Source: Deefgea piscis
Lineage (GTDB): Bacteria > Pseudomonadota > Gammaproteobacteria > Burkholderiales > Chitinibacteraceae
Reading direction: 5' to 3'
Assembly (NCBI RefSeq): GCF_013284055.1
Contig: NZ_CP054143.1
Location: 3,162,001-3,226,000, forward strand
DNA length: 64,000 nucleotides
The notes under the pieces are model-generated. The model was not told where the DNA came from and did no database searches. It worked only from the letters and a program-made list of their open reading frames with translations. Below are positions 20,552 to 29,813 of the stretch, in pieces (the first letter of the stretch is position 1; each line of letters opens with the position of its first letter). The position numbers and the translations under genes were made by a program.

Positions 20552-23500
20552 TTATGTCGGCGTCCATGCCTTCAACCAAAGATCAAGGTTTCCATCTTGC
20601 AACATCCAATCTGACTGTACCGCACGTTTTAGAGCATCTCCTGCCTTAGCTGTCGAATCTAAATCTTTGCAACATGCCCGAATCGCATCCACCCAATCCT
20701 TATGTTTATTTTTGACTCGAACCACGGGTAAATTACCAGCATACGGCTCAATATCAGTACATATAACGGGGTAGCCGCAGATACCATATTCCAACAAACG
20801 CAAATTGCTTTTGCAGCGATTAAATAAATTAAGCTCAAGTGGCGCCAAGGCCAAGTCTAAATTTAAACTTGCTAACTTGGCAGGATATTGATCTATTGGC
20901 ACGCCAGTATGAAACTCATGAACATAAGGCTTTAATTTATCAGGACACATCCCAAAAAATACCCACTCCACCTCATTTGCCAATTCCTTAACGACCCCAG
21001 CAATGAGCTCTAAATCGCCCGTATGACTTACACCCCCTGCCCATCCAACTCTAGGCTTTTCTGAGCAACGCCTAGATGACGATACCCCACCCCAAATATT
21101 AGGCGAGAGATAATTTCTGACTACGTGGATATTTGAATGCAAGCCTGAATAAGCCACTGCCAACTCATCGGTAGAAACCACAAAGCGATCCACCATCGTT
21201 AATGCCTTACGTAAAGTACGTAATATATCTTTTGGCATTTGATCACGATGCGCGCTCTTCATTGGCAAGTTGGGAAGATAATCATCTAGCTCATATATCT
21301 TAAATGATGGATTGCAATTTCTAGCTAGATTCATAAATTCAATTTGCTGATCAGTAATTTGCCGCTGAAATACCATTACATCAGGATTGAATTTTGCCAA
21401 TTCAAATGCAGGTAACAATTCAAAGGTTAATCCACCGGTAATTTTTAAAGCACTCTCAAGGGCAAAAAATGGCTGAATTAACCGATAATTACCGCAGCCC
21501 ATTTGGTCTGCTGGATGACATAAAATCTTTGGAGCAACAACCCATGAAACCGGATTCCACGACAATAGCGGTCTTTCCTCTAATTCAAAACCATTGCCAC
21601 TCAGAGTCAGATTTTTATTATAGGAAGGATCATTACCAATTTGCTTAAACCAGCGCGAATACATTTGCTTTTGTTCAGACTGGAAACGCAATAATTTTTC
21701 AGCGTGCTTGGTAGCATCAACAGTTGCTTGACTGACACTACCTTCATGAATTAAGACCGAATATGGAGTCCAAACCACCAGCAAACCCAATTGACCTACT
21801 TTCAAACAAAGATCGACATCATTATATGAAACTTTAAACGCTTCTTCGTCCATACCCCCAACACGAATATAAGTCGATTTTCGAATCATCAAACAAGCAG
21901 CAGTAACTACTGAATAATTTTGATCCAATTGCAAACGATGCATATATCCCGTCGATTGTGGCGACGCGCCAATTAGAGGATGATCAGCAGGACCGCGTAA
22001 ACCAAGCACAACACCGGCATGCTGAATACTACCATTTGGATACAGCAATTTAGCGCCAACGACACCAACATCATTACGCTGTGCATGATTAAGCAAGGCA
22101 GAGAGCCAATCTCCTTGTATAACCATCGTGTCATTATTCAAAAGCACTAAGTACTCACCATTTGAATGCTTAACAGCTTCATTATTAATAGCCGAAAAAT
22201 TAAACGGTTTTGAATAACGTATAACTCTAATTTTTGTCGATCCAAGTGATTCCAATCCTTGCAAATATGCCAAGGCATCAGCCTCATCGCTCTGATTATC
22301 AACGATGATAATTTCATAATTAGCGTATTGAGTTTTTTCTAGAACAGACTCGACACAACGCTTCAAGAGCACTAGCTGATTTTTCGTTGGAATAATAATG
22401 CTTACCAACGGGCATGCCGCATGCAAATAATTAACTCGAAGACTACCTTCAATCAAACCTTCACTTAGAGAATGAATGATGTTATTTCGATTTAGGTGAG
22501 ATTCAACAGCCAAAACAAAAGATTTATATTTTAATTCACTGATATTTTTTTGAGTTTGAGGCAAATTAATACTGCAGACCAATTCGGGCACATGACCAAT
22601 TGAATTAGCGCCATAAAAATCATACAGTTTTAGCAAGATATCAACCTGCTCAGCAGAATCAACAACATCACTTTGTAAGATGACTTTAACTTCCTGGCAA
22701 TTCCTAATGAATAAACATCCATCTGCATATGGAAAACTACGCATCATATCAATGTTAAAATTTGGCTTAAATCTTGGATTGACGGCAAGCCCCTGAATAT
22801 CCAAAAAGTCATCATCAGTATAAACACCCAATAAACTCTTGTTACTTTCTATATATGCACTTGTTAACAACAAACCATTAATAGAAAGCAAATCACCAGC
22901 ATCTACAAATACAGCCCAATCGGCTAAAATCAAACCCTGAACCGAAAATATAGAAGAATAAAAATTAGAATTGACTTGAAGCCATTGAATATCACTCGAA
23001 GGCTGAGGATTATTTAATGGAGATATAACTAAAATATTTACATTTCTATACAACTGTTGCGTTATTGATTTAATAGTAGCAATTACCAATTTCAAATCTG
23101 AATTTCGGTCTATTATGCAAATAGAAAACATTGCATGAGCCTTATTCATTAGCTCATTTTCATACCACAACGCATTTGAAGCAGAGAGAACCCTTTTTTC
23201 TTTCCATTTCAAATAATTGTCTTTTTCCACAACATATCTAGGATTCTTTATAGCACCTTGATAACCTGAATCAACTGTTATTAAGCCAGACTTAAAAGCA
23301 ACCAATGGTACAAGTCGTTCTAGTGCATGTGCCAATGTACCATCAAGTTGCCCTTGCTCAATTTCAAAATCTTCAATGTTAATATTTAAATTTTTAAAGG
23401 AATCAAGAACAATACCACGGCACCAAAACATACTTCCTGCAGGGTATTCATACTTTAATTCTGAAAATTCAAATCCAAGACGTAACGACAGTTTCTCAAG

Positions 23501-26032
23501 ATAAGCACGATTATGGATATAAGCATCTGCAAAAACAAGCGTACCTTGAGATGAAATAACACCAACATCTGGAAACTTATCAAAAATTGAAAATATATTA
23601 AATATTTCATTACGAACAGGAATAATCCCTCTCAGGATTTCATTTCGCCAATCATCGACAAAATCTGCATCCAAATGAGGTGACTTTTTAGTATGGAGCT
23701 TACACACAAAATCATAATTATTAAAATCCACTAGCTGAATTAGCTGCACCAATGGAGAAAAATCACGCCCTCGATTATCAAATGCATAAACATTTGCAAA
23801 AGGGAAATCCATTTTAATTAAGTCAACAACAACGCTTTTTAGTTTAATTGTGGTAGTAATAAACAAATCAAAAGAAAACTGCAAGGCTTTGAATTGGTTA
23901 CAAAAAAATCGCCACTGATCCAAGTAAAACAAATGAAGTACAATTGCAATCTTAGGGCCATTAATCAAGCCATTATTTACAGTGTTCACACATGAGGCAT
24001 CTGAATCATTACCCAAATAAGAAGGATTTAAATTGTAATAAAACTGAAGTGAACAAAGCTCATAAACGTCTTCTCGGTTTAAATTAGATATTTTTATTTT
24101 ACCAAACTCAAGATCAGTATTCTCTTTGTCTGAATTCAATGCTAAGACATCCTGCAATCTTTGATCAATTGCGAACTTCATATGGCTTATTTCATATCCA
24201 GTTTCAAAGATTAGTTGTTCAAAGTCTTTTTTAGCAAAAAATCGAATATGAGTAATATCCAACAAACCAGCCTCTTCATACTTCCATCTGCCAGCAGCCA
24301 AAGAATCCATCAACCAAAGATTACGCACATTAGGAATACTAATTATTATTTGTGCATTTGGCTTTAAATAGGGCTTTAAATCAACCATGATTTTCCATGG
24401 ATTGTATGTATGCTCGAGAACGTCAGCAAGAATTACAGCATCGAAAAAGTTATAACTAACCCCGCCAGCTAAGAAATCAATATCTTCAAATTTTCCAACA
24501 AAGACATGATCTAATTTTTCTTTTGCAATCTCTGCAGCCGCCTCATTAACTTCAATACCCCAAACTTTAGCACCATGAAAATGTGATTTAAGCAGCGCAC
24601 CATTACCACCTGCTGCACATCCTATATCAAGAACATGGCTAGGCTCAGAATTAAACATTGCGATAACATCAGCACGTGCCCCCTCATGATATACAGTTGA
24701 ATCTATATGTTCGATATCGAGACATTTCCGCCACAAAAACTCATTTTTTGTTGATGCATATCTACGTGACTTTTCTTGTATCAGATCGACAAGGCGAACA
24801 GCGGCTTGCCCATCATCTTTATAATTAAAATAATCTTTCTTTTTATTTGCATTTTCTACGATTAAAGAACGCAAGTTATCATTAGATAACAACTGATCAA
24901 TAGTAGATGCTAATTCATGCCAACTAGCACACAAGACTCCGTCATTAGCTCCGAATCCACCACCAGCAACACACCCAAATTCAGTTAAAACATTAATAGC
25001 CGGAACCTCTAATAACACAGCCTCAATTGAAATATTTGAATCAAAAGACACCACCAAATCAGAAATAGATACTAAAGATCGAGCATCACCAACATCATAA
25101 ATAATGTCTGAATGTACATCATATTTTTTAGCCATCTGATTAATGATATTTTGCTTAACCGAAAAATCTTCGCCAATCAATCTGTCTTTGATTACCAAAC
25201 AAAAACTCTGGCTTCGAGCACCAAAATAACTAGAGATTGAATTAAAAAACATTTCTATTTGTTTAACAAAATCTCTATCATCAAGAAAACTAAGATTCGC
25301 ATTCCATGTTGTTGCAAACAATACAATTGGCTTTGATATGTCGATTGAATGTTTACTATAAAAATATTTTTTAAATTCAACCTTGTTTTTAATCATATTA
25401 GAGTTATCATCCCATGCGGGATTTCCAACCAAAATGATATTGGCTTCATCAATACCTACATCTAAATAATATTCCGCACTACGCTGGCCATATACAGCGA
25501 AAAAATCAGACGCATACTCTTCAAATATGTAATCCCTACCAATCCCAGTGCCATGCACAAGCTGAAGCACAGGTATTGATTTACTTCGTGCCCATAAAGC
25601 TAGGATTTTGCTATTACACAGCACATCCTCATTTAATAAGATTATTTCCAAATCATAACCAGCCAACCAATTATCCATCTTTTCAAACCATGAATATAGC
25701 AAGCCAAAATCTCGTTCTATTATTTTTTTTATTATTTGATTCTCAGTTTCTCCGCCTAAAGAACTCGACAAATTCATAGCCGGAAATTGGTAACCAACAA
25801 TTAAATCAATCGCATTATCAACTTGTTTTTTAATTACAACATCTTCACAACCAGAATTACTAAAAGGCAACACTAGCAACTCTGAACCATGTGCCACAAC
25901 TAAATCACGCAATTCTTCCGAATAAGAATAGTCAGGGATAATTATCACTCGGCGATTTCGTTCAAGATAAGTCTTTAAAAAAGAGGTATTTTTCCCCCAC
26001 AGACAATAAAAAACAGCCAATTTATTATTCAT
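20552..26032 (-). CDS. giant multidomain glycosyltransferase/methyltransferase
   Basis: This 1826-residue cytoplasmic protein combines several sugar-handling domains. Residues ~1-420 resemble a surface-carbohydrate transferase (QLVHGTGIGRDY near 157-168 and SFDSNISIEAVLLEVPAINV at 329-348). Residues ~440-620 are a SAM methyltransferase (VLDIGCAAGG 467-476, ILADVLEH). Residues ~690-950 are RgpF/rhamnan-synthesis-like (CKLHTKKSPH, DDWRNEILRG). Residues ~965-1190 are a divergent GT-A-like region. Residues ~1207-1440 are a canonical GT2 domain (PLVSIIIPTKNQ, LLNNDT). Residues ~1500-1826 are a GT4-like GT-B domain (KIYELDDYLPNLP, FNRCKSNLRLLEYG). It is the last gene of the sugar operon and lies just upstream of flagellin, so flagellin glycan assembly is the likeliest role (inference). 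Start overlaps the previous gene by 4 bases. Confidence 0.8.
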   Translation of the reverse strand: MNNKLAVFYCLWGKNTSFLKTYLERNRRVIIIPDYSYSEELRDLVVAHGSELLVLPFSNSGCEDVVIKKQVDNAIDLIVGYQFPAMNLSSSLGGETENQIIKKIIERDFGLLYSWFEKMDNWLAGYDLEIILLNEDVLCNSKILALWARSKSIPVLQLVHGTGIGRDYIFEEYASDFFAVYGQRSAEYYLDVGIDEANIILVGNPAWDDNSNMIKNKVEFKKYFYSKHSIDISKPIVLFATTWNANLSFLDDRDFVKQIEMFFNSISSYFGARSQSFCLVIKDRLIGEDFSVKQNIINQMAKKYDVHSDIIYDVGDARSLVSISDLVVSFDSNISIEAVLLEVPAINVLTEFGCVAGGGFGANDGVLCASWHELASTIDQLLSNDNLRSLIVENANKKKDYFNYKDDGQAAVRLVDLIQEKSRRYASTKNEFLWRKCLDIEHIDSTVYHEGARADVIAMFNSEPSHVLDIGCAAGGNGALLKSHFHGAKVWGIEVNEAAAEIAKEKLDHVFVGKFEDIDFLAGGVSYNFFDAVILADVLEHTYNPWKIMVDLKPYLKPNAQIIISIPNVRNLWLMDSLAAGRWKYEEAGLLDITHIRFFAKKDFEQLIFETGYEISHMKFAIDQRLQDVLALNSDKENTDLEFGKIKISNLNREDVYELCSLQFYYNLNPSYLGNDSDASCVNTVNNGLINGPKIAIVLHLFYLDQWRFFCNQFKALQFSFDLFITTTIKLKSVVVDLIKMDFPFANVYAFDNRGRDFSPLVQLIQLVDFNNYDFVCKLHTKKSPHLDADFVDDWRNEILRGIIPVRNEIFNIFSIFDKFPDVGVISSQGTLVFADAYIHNRAYLEKLSLRLGFEFSELKYEYPAGSMFWCRGIVLDSFKNLNINIEDFEIEQGQLDGTLAHALERLVPLVAFKSGLITVDSGYQGAIKNPRYVVEKDNYLKWKEKRVLSASNALWYENELMNKAHAMFSICIIDRNSDLKLVIATIKSITQQLYRNVNILVISPLNNPQPSSDIQWLQVNSNFYSSIFSVQGLILADWAVFVDAGDLLSINGLLLTSAYIESNKSLLGVYTDDDFLDIQGLAVNPRFKPNFNIDMMRSFPYADGCLFIRNCQEVKVILQSDVVDSAEQVDILLKLYDFYGANSIGHVPELVCSINLPQTQKNISELKYKSFVLAVESHLNRNNIIHSLSEGLIEGSLRVNYLHAACPLVSIIIPTKNQLVLLKRCVESVLEKTQYANYEIIIVDNQSDEADALAYLQGLESLGSTKIRVIRYSKPFNFSAINNEAVKHSNGEYLVLLNNDTMVIQGDWLSALLNHAQRNDVGVVGAKLLYPNGSIQHAGVVLGLRGPADHPLIGASPQSTGYMHRLQLDQNYSVVTAACLMIRKSTYIRVGGMDEEAFKVSYNDVDLCLKVGQLGLLVVWTPYSVLIHEGSVSQATVDATKHAEKLLRFQSEQKQMYSRWFKQIGNDPSYNKNLTLSGNGFELEERPLLSWNPVSWVVAPKILCHPADQMGCGNYRLIQPFFALESALKITGGLTFELLPAFELAKFNPDVMVFQRQITDQQIEFMNLARNCNPSFKIYELDDYLPNLPMKSAHRDQMPKDILRTLRKALTMVDRFVVSTDELAVAYSGLHSNIHVVRNYLSPNIWGGVSSSRRCSEKPRVGWAGGVSHTGDLELIAGVVKELANEVEWVFFGMCPDKLKPYVHEFHTGVPIDQYPAKLASLNLDLALAPLELNLFNRCKSNLRLLEYGICGYPVICTDIEPYAGNLPVVRVKNKHKDWVDAIRACCKDLDSTAKAGDALKRAVQSDWMLQDGNLDLWLKAWTPT

Positions 26033-27282
26033 TTACCAACCTCAATATTTAATTTATAGCTTGTAATTATTTCTTTTTGCATTTCATAATTTAATCCTGA
26101 GGCAAGATTAACTCCGTTATTATAAAATGGAGCATCATTTAAAAATGGAAAATGCCAACCCCTTGCAAATCCAATTGCTCGTTGATCCATCAGCTCCCCT
26201 TGAAGCCAACCTTCAATTTCAGCACCAAAAGTCGGAGAAAAATCCATCCAGTCAACAGCATCTATACGCCCAAAACATGAAGTCAATAAGAAATATGCTA
26301 TCGTTTTATTTTTTATGTTATATAAATATGTATTAAATTTATCTCGCCACTCATTCAAAGGCATCATTAAGCGACTTTCAATATCTTTTAGCTGCAGCTT
26401 TTTTTCTTCAGCGTTACGGCTCACTATCGTATTCGACATTGATTTAAATACAAAAACATTACTATCTTGTGATTTTTTATTTTCTAGTACAACCATAAAA
26501 CGACCAGTGTATGCCACTGGCAAACAACCAAATAAATGCCTATCTAAAAAATAGCAAAAGTCAAAAACATCATCATCAATTGAAATCCAAGATAGCTGAC
26601 GACTCCACCAGTTAGTCTGCTGTAACGTTTTTTTAAACGTTGATCTGACATACTCGCCACTAAACAAACTTCCATATGGAATTATTGTATTAATGGTAAG
26701 GCCAAGCTTATTGCATATTTCAACAAGCTCATCAACTTTTATATGCATGTTGAATGACTGGTGACCTAGCTTTAACAAATCATTCAGACATACTTCAGTA
26801 TTTCGTGCATAAGATAAATGATCTAATGAATACAGATCAAATATAATTTTTCCATTTTTTTTTGTTACACGTTTCCACTCCTTAAGAACCTCTTCGACAT
26901 GTGGAAAATGTGTCATTACATTTAAAGAAATTAAACTATCAAATGATTCAGTATCAAATGGCAATGCAGTTACATCGCCGACTTTAAGTTCAATATTATA
27001 GTTACCAGCCTGTCGCCGACACTCATCAAGCATAGCTTGCGAACTATCTACACCAGTCAAATCATAACCTTTACTCAGCAAAGGGATGCTTGCCCTGCCT
27101 GTCCCTATACCTACATCGAGAATTTTTTTTCCACTTACATAATTTTCACATATATCAGTCTCAATTTTATTTTTTAATCGATTCGTTCCAAAATTTTCGC
27201 GCATTCGTAAAGAATACCAAGCGACCATTTCGTTGTCTTTCCAGGCATCCGTTTTCCATTCAATTAAATTATCTTCAGCCAT
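26029..27282 (-). CDS. SAM-dependent methyltransferase with C-terminal extension
   Basis: This 417-residue protein has a class I methyltransferase domain in its first ~220 residues (KKILDVGIGTGRASIPLLSKGYDLTGVDSS, near 53-83; LPFDTESFDSLISLNVMTHF, ~107-126). About 200 further residues (220-417) I do not recognise; they contain FCYFLDRHLFGCLP and a Trp-rich end (AEIEGWLQGEL, FARGWHFPFLND). Position between a PIG-L deacetylase and the giant glycosyltransferase suggests that it methylates the sugar built by this operon. The substrate is unknown. Confidence 0.72.
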   Translation of the reverse strand: MAEDNLIEWKTDAWKDNEMVAWYSLRMRENFGTNRLKNKIETDICENYVSGKKILDVGIGTGRASIPLLSKGYDLTGVDSSQAMLDECRRQAGNYNIELKVGDVTALPFDTESFDSLISLNVMTHFPHVEEVLKEWKRVTKKNGKIIFDLYSLDHLSYARNTEVCLNDLLKLGHQSFNMHIKVDELVEICNKLGLTINTIIPYGSLFSGEYVRSTFKKTLQQTNWWSRQLSWISIDDDVFDFCYFLDRHLFGCLPVAYTGRFMVVLENKKSQDSNVFVFKSMSNTIVSRNAEEKKLQLKDIESRLMMPLNEWRDKFNTYLYNIKNKTIAYFLLTSCFGRIDAVDWMDFSPTFGAEIEGWLQGELMDQRAIGFARGWHFPFLNDAPFYNNGVNLASGLNYEMQKEIITSYKLNIEVGK

Positions 27283-27297
27283 TAATAACTCCTTTAA

Positions 27298-27972
27298 TTA
27301 GTGAATACCCCTTCCGAGTATAAATGCTTCTGCAGAGTCAACTCCGACTGTAGCACCACGCCAATGTGCCATGTGTGTGATCGCTTTAACCGATCTAGGA
27401 TGCGGCCATTCTCTTAACTCAGAAAAATAGCATTCTAAAGCTTCTATTTTTGTTTTTAGATGTAATGTTGAATCAACAAACCAATTAGGATTAAACATAG
27501 GAGCAGAAGAAGGTAATTGCCATTCTGTTGAAGATGCAATTTCAAAAAATAACAATTTTTTAACGGATTGTCCTGGGTAGGGACGGCATGCAATTATTGC
27601 AGCCTCATGAATTCGCTGATGATCGATATTTACATCACCAACCCAATGCGTATAAACCATATTCGGTTTAACTAAATTAAGTAAACCTTCTATTTTTTTT
27701 GCTACCTGCAAACGAGGAATACTATCCATTTGATTATCTGGAAAATCATGTAAATGCAGACTAGAAACACCTAAAATTAAGTTTGCTTTATGCGCCGCTT
27801 CATATAAAACAGATAAAGAAATGTTCTCTTCATCCTCTCGACTTAAAAGTCCCTGAGCTAAAATAGCAACATGGACTTCATCGCCATCTGAGATATGTTT
27901 TGCAATTGTCGCTCCGCAGCCCAATATTTCATCATCTGGATGTGCGGCAATCACAAGTACTTTATTTTTCAT
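27298..27972 (-). CDS. PIG-L family deacetylase
   Basis: This 224-residue protein is of the PIG-L/LmbE family of zinc-dependent N-deacetylases that act on N-acetyl sugars. The zinc motif AHPDDE lies at residues 10-15, and the downstream HxxxH-type segment NIDHQRIHEAAIIACRPYP is also present. In this operon it could remove an acetyl group from an amino sugar so that another acyl group can be put in place. I chose the ATG at 27972, which puts the family's usual VLVIAAHPDDE start at the N-terminus and overlaps the upstream gene's end by 11 bases; an upstream in-frame start would add residues encoded inside that gene. Confidence 0.82.
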   Translation of the reverse strand: MKNKVLVIAAHPDDEILGCGATIAKHISDGDEVHVAILAQGLLSREDEENISLSVLYEAAHKANLILGVSSLHLHDFPDNQMDSIPRLQVAKKIEGLLNLVKPNMVYTHWVGDVNIDHQRIHEAAIIACRPYPGQSVKKLLFFEIASSTEWQLPSSAPMFNPNWFVDSTLHLKTKIEALECYFSELREWPHPRSVKAITHMAHWRGATVGVDSAEAFILGRGIH

Positions 27973-28642
27973 GAGGTTTCCTTGCCACAATATTCCAAAA
28001 CGACATATCTTCATTCCCTGCTTTACTTGGTATGTATGAATTATATGTCTTGTATTCAAGGCTTAAGATTTCAAACTGGCTAAAAAGCATTTCCAAATGA
28101 TTTTCATCTGAAAAATGAACATTCCCTACTCCATAAAAAGGACCACTGGAATAATTATTTCGCGTAAAGTCATCTGCCAACTTAAAACCATTTTTGAAAT
28201 CTGAGTGCTTAGTTGAAAACCAATCTACGCCAATGTAAATACCACCTGGCTTTAAGTATTTGTAGGCATTTTTCAACCCACATGAAATAGCTGAAGTAGT
28301 ATTATGCGTCATTGCAGCACGATCAACTATCAAATCTAAATCTTTGAACAAATTGTTATCTTTTGTGAAATCACCGAGTACAATATTATTTATTAAACTG
28401 GGGAATTTTTTTACTACTGTTTGAATGGCACTTTCGCTACCTTCAATTGCAAAATATTCGATACCATTATGAAGAAAAAATGGAATATTTGCTCCAACCC
28501 CACAACCAAACTCTAGTACACGACACCCTTTTAACTTCAAATCCATGTGACGATGCACCAAACTGACTAAATCAGTCCATGGCCATATTGATTGATGCGT
28601 TTGTTTATTAAAGCAAAACTCCCACTCTTCAGAGAAACTCAT
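27962..28642 (-). CDS. SAM-dependent methyltransferase
   Basis: This 226-residue class I methyltransferase has the SAM motif VLEFGCGVGANIPFF (residues ~39-53) and the acidic EGSESAI strand end (~63-69), followed by DLIVDRAAMTHN and a LKPGGIYIGVDWFS strand. Related proteins occur in polysaccharide clusters. It overlaps the WbqC gene by 4 bases upstream and the deacetylase gene by 11 bases downstream, so it is part of the same mRNA. It likely methylates an oxygen or nitrogen of the operon's sugar product; a second methyltransferase gene and a methyltransferase domain lie downstream. Confidence 0.75.
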   Translation of the reverse strand: MSFSEEWEFCFNKQTHQSIWPWTDLVSLVHRHMDLKLKGCRVLEFGCGVGANIPFFLHNGIEYFAIEGSESAIQTVVKKFPSLINNIVLGDFTKDNNLFKDLDLIVDRAAMTHNTTSAISCGLKNAYKYLKPGGIYIGVDWFSTKHSDFKNGFKLADDFTRNNYSSGPFYGVGNVHFSDENHLEMLFSQFEILSLEYKTYNSYIPSKAGNEDMSFWNIVARKPHEK

Positions 28643-29340
28643 ACATCCCCCATAAATATATCACGTGAATCAGGACCACAATTCATCCAAAGATCGACAA
28701 CACTCAAATTTGGCACAAAATCACCCCATAACTGCGGGTATTTTATTGGAATATAATTTTGATACTTAATTAAAATATTTGATGAAGTAAAAGATCCCTC
28801 ATCTATATACTGACGTCCGAGACAACCTGAGTAATAACTATTTGCACCATGGACATTACAAAGATCAATAATTAAGTCAGACTTTTTTGATTGCAAATCT
28901 AATGTACTCGACCTAACCACCTTGGTATCAATACCTAACTCACTCAACCAAAAATTTAATTGCCGAAAACAAAAATCAGACAATTTTAAATCCGAATTAC
29001 TAAATAAATTTTCCAACCTCGGGTAACAATAATCAAAATAATACGATTTTCTATAGTTTGAATAAATCGACTTTAAATGCTTATTTACCCAAAATTCTCT
29101 ATTCTCAATAACCGTCTCTTTCAACGTCTGAGAAAAATGTCCTCGGCTGGATACCGGCAATGAAAGCCATTGAGATCCAGTCGGTGTTTTAATTTTATTT
29201 CTATTTATATAACTATTTTTTTCAAACTGAACTGAGTCCAAAAAAATAAATACATCAACTGCAGCAATTTTTTCAAAATATCCAAGCCAAGGTAGATAAG
29301 CCGGTTGATGAGCTGAAAGTGAGATATTATTAATTTTCAC
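28639..29340 (-). CDS. WbqC family protein
   Basis: This 233-residue protein belongs to the WbqC-like family: LSAHQPAYLPWLGYFEKIA (residues 8-26), DVFIFLDSVQFEKNSYINRNKI, and the ending GPDSRDIFMGD are typical. The family is found in O-antigen and flagellar sugar clusters. No firm biochemical role is established; a role in transferring an acyl or amino group to a sugar has been proposed for some. Four-base overlaps link it to the genes on both sides. Confidence 0.82.
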   Translation of the reverse strand: MKINNISLSAHQPAYLPWLGYFEKIAAVDVFIFLDSVQFEKNSYINRNKIKTPTGSQWLSLPVSSRGHFSQTLKETVIENREFWVNKHLKSIYSNYRKSYYFDYCYPRLENLFSNSDLKLSDFCFRQLNFWLSELGIDTKVVRSSTLDLQSKKSDLIIDLCNVHGANSYYSGCLGRQYIDEGSFTSSNILIKYQNYIPIKYPQLWGDFVPNLSVVDLWMNCGPDSRDIFMGDV

Positions 29341-29813
29341 TCAACTACACCATTTAATTCTGCAAATTTATCAATATAATATCCAGAACGCACATTCATT
29401 GGATTACCATATACAAGAGAATACGGAGGAATGTTACACGCATCAACAACAGTACCAGCAGCAATCACGGTGTAAGCACCTATTACTGCACCACCTTTAA
29501 CTACTGAATGGCTACCGATAAATACATTATTTTCAATAGTTATGTTTTTTCTATCTATTTCATTAGATAGTCCGAGACAACGCTTATGCGAATCAGCACA
29601 ATTGATTGAAACAAAAGAAGCGATATCGCAGTTATTGCCAATTTTAATCATGGCTCCTTTTGCATTCACTTCAGACATTGCACCTATAAAAGTACCATCA
29701 CCAATCTCAGGATCTCCATTTATCCAAACTAAAGGATGAAAACGATTGATTTTAAAGGAGGTCAGCTCTGAAAATATTTCCGAAGCACTTTCTTTTGAAA
29801 AGTTAATACTCAT
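29337..29813 (-). CDS. left-handed beta-helix (hexapeptide) acyltransferase
   Basis: This 158-residue protein is built largely of hexapeptide repeats (IGDGTF, IGNNCDI, IENNVFIGSHSVVKGGAVIGAYTVIAAGTVV, residues ~35-130) and has the VYGNPM end motif (133-138) of acetyl-/acyltransferases that use acetyl-CoA. A catalytic histidine is plausible in GSHSVV. Lying next to a NeuB-type synthase, it may acylate an amino sugar. It could take the place of PseH, for which I see no GNAT-type gene in this operon (inference). Its start overlaps the synthase gene by 4 bases. Confidence 0.78.
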   Translation of the reverse strand: MSINFSKESASEIFSELTSFKINRFHPLVWINGDPEIGDGTFIGAMSEVNAKGAMIKIGNNCDIASFVSINCADSHKRCLGLSNEIDRKNITIENNVFIGSHSVVKGGAVIGAYTVIAAGTVVDACNIPPYSLVYGNPMNVRSGYYIDKFAELNGVVE

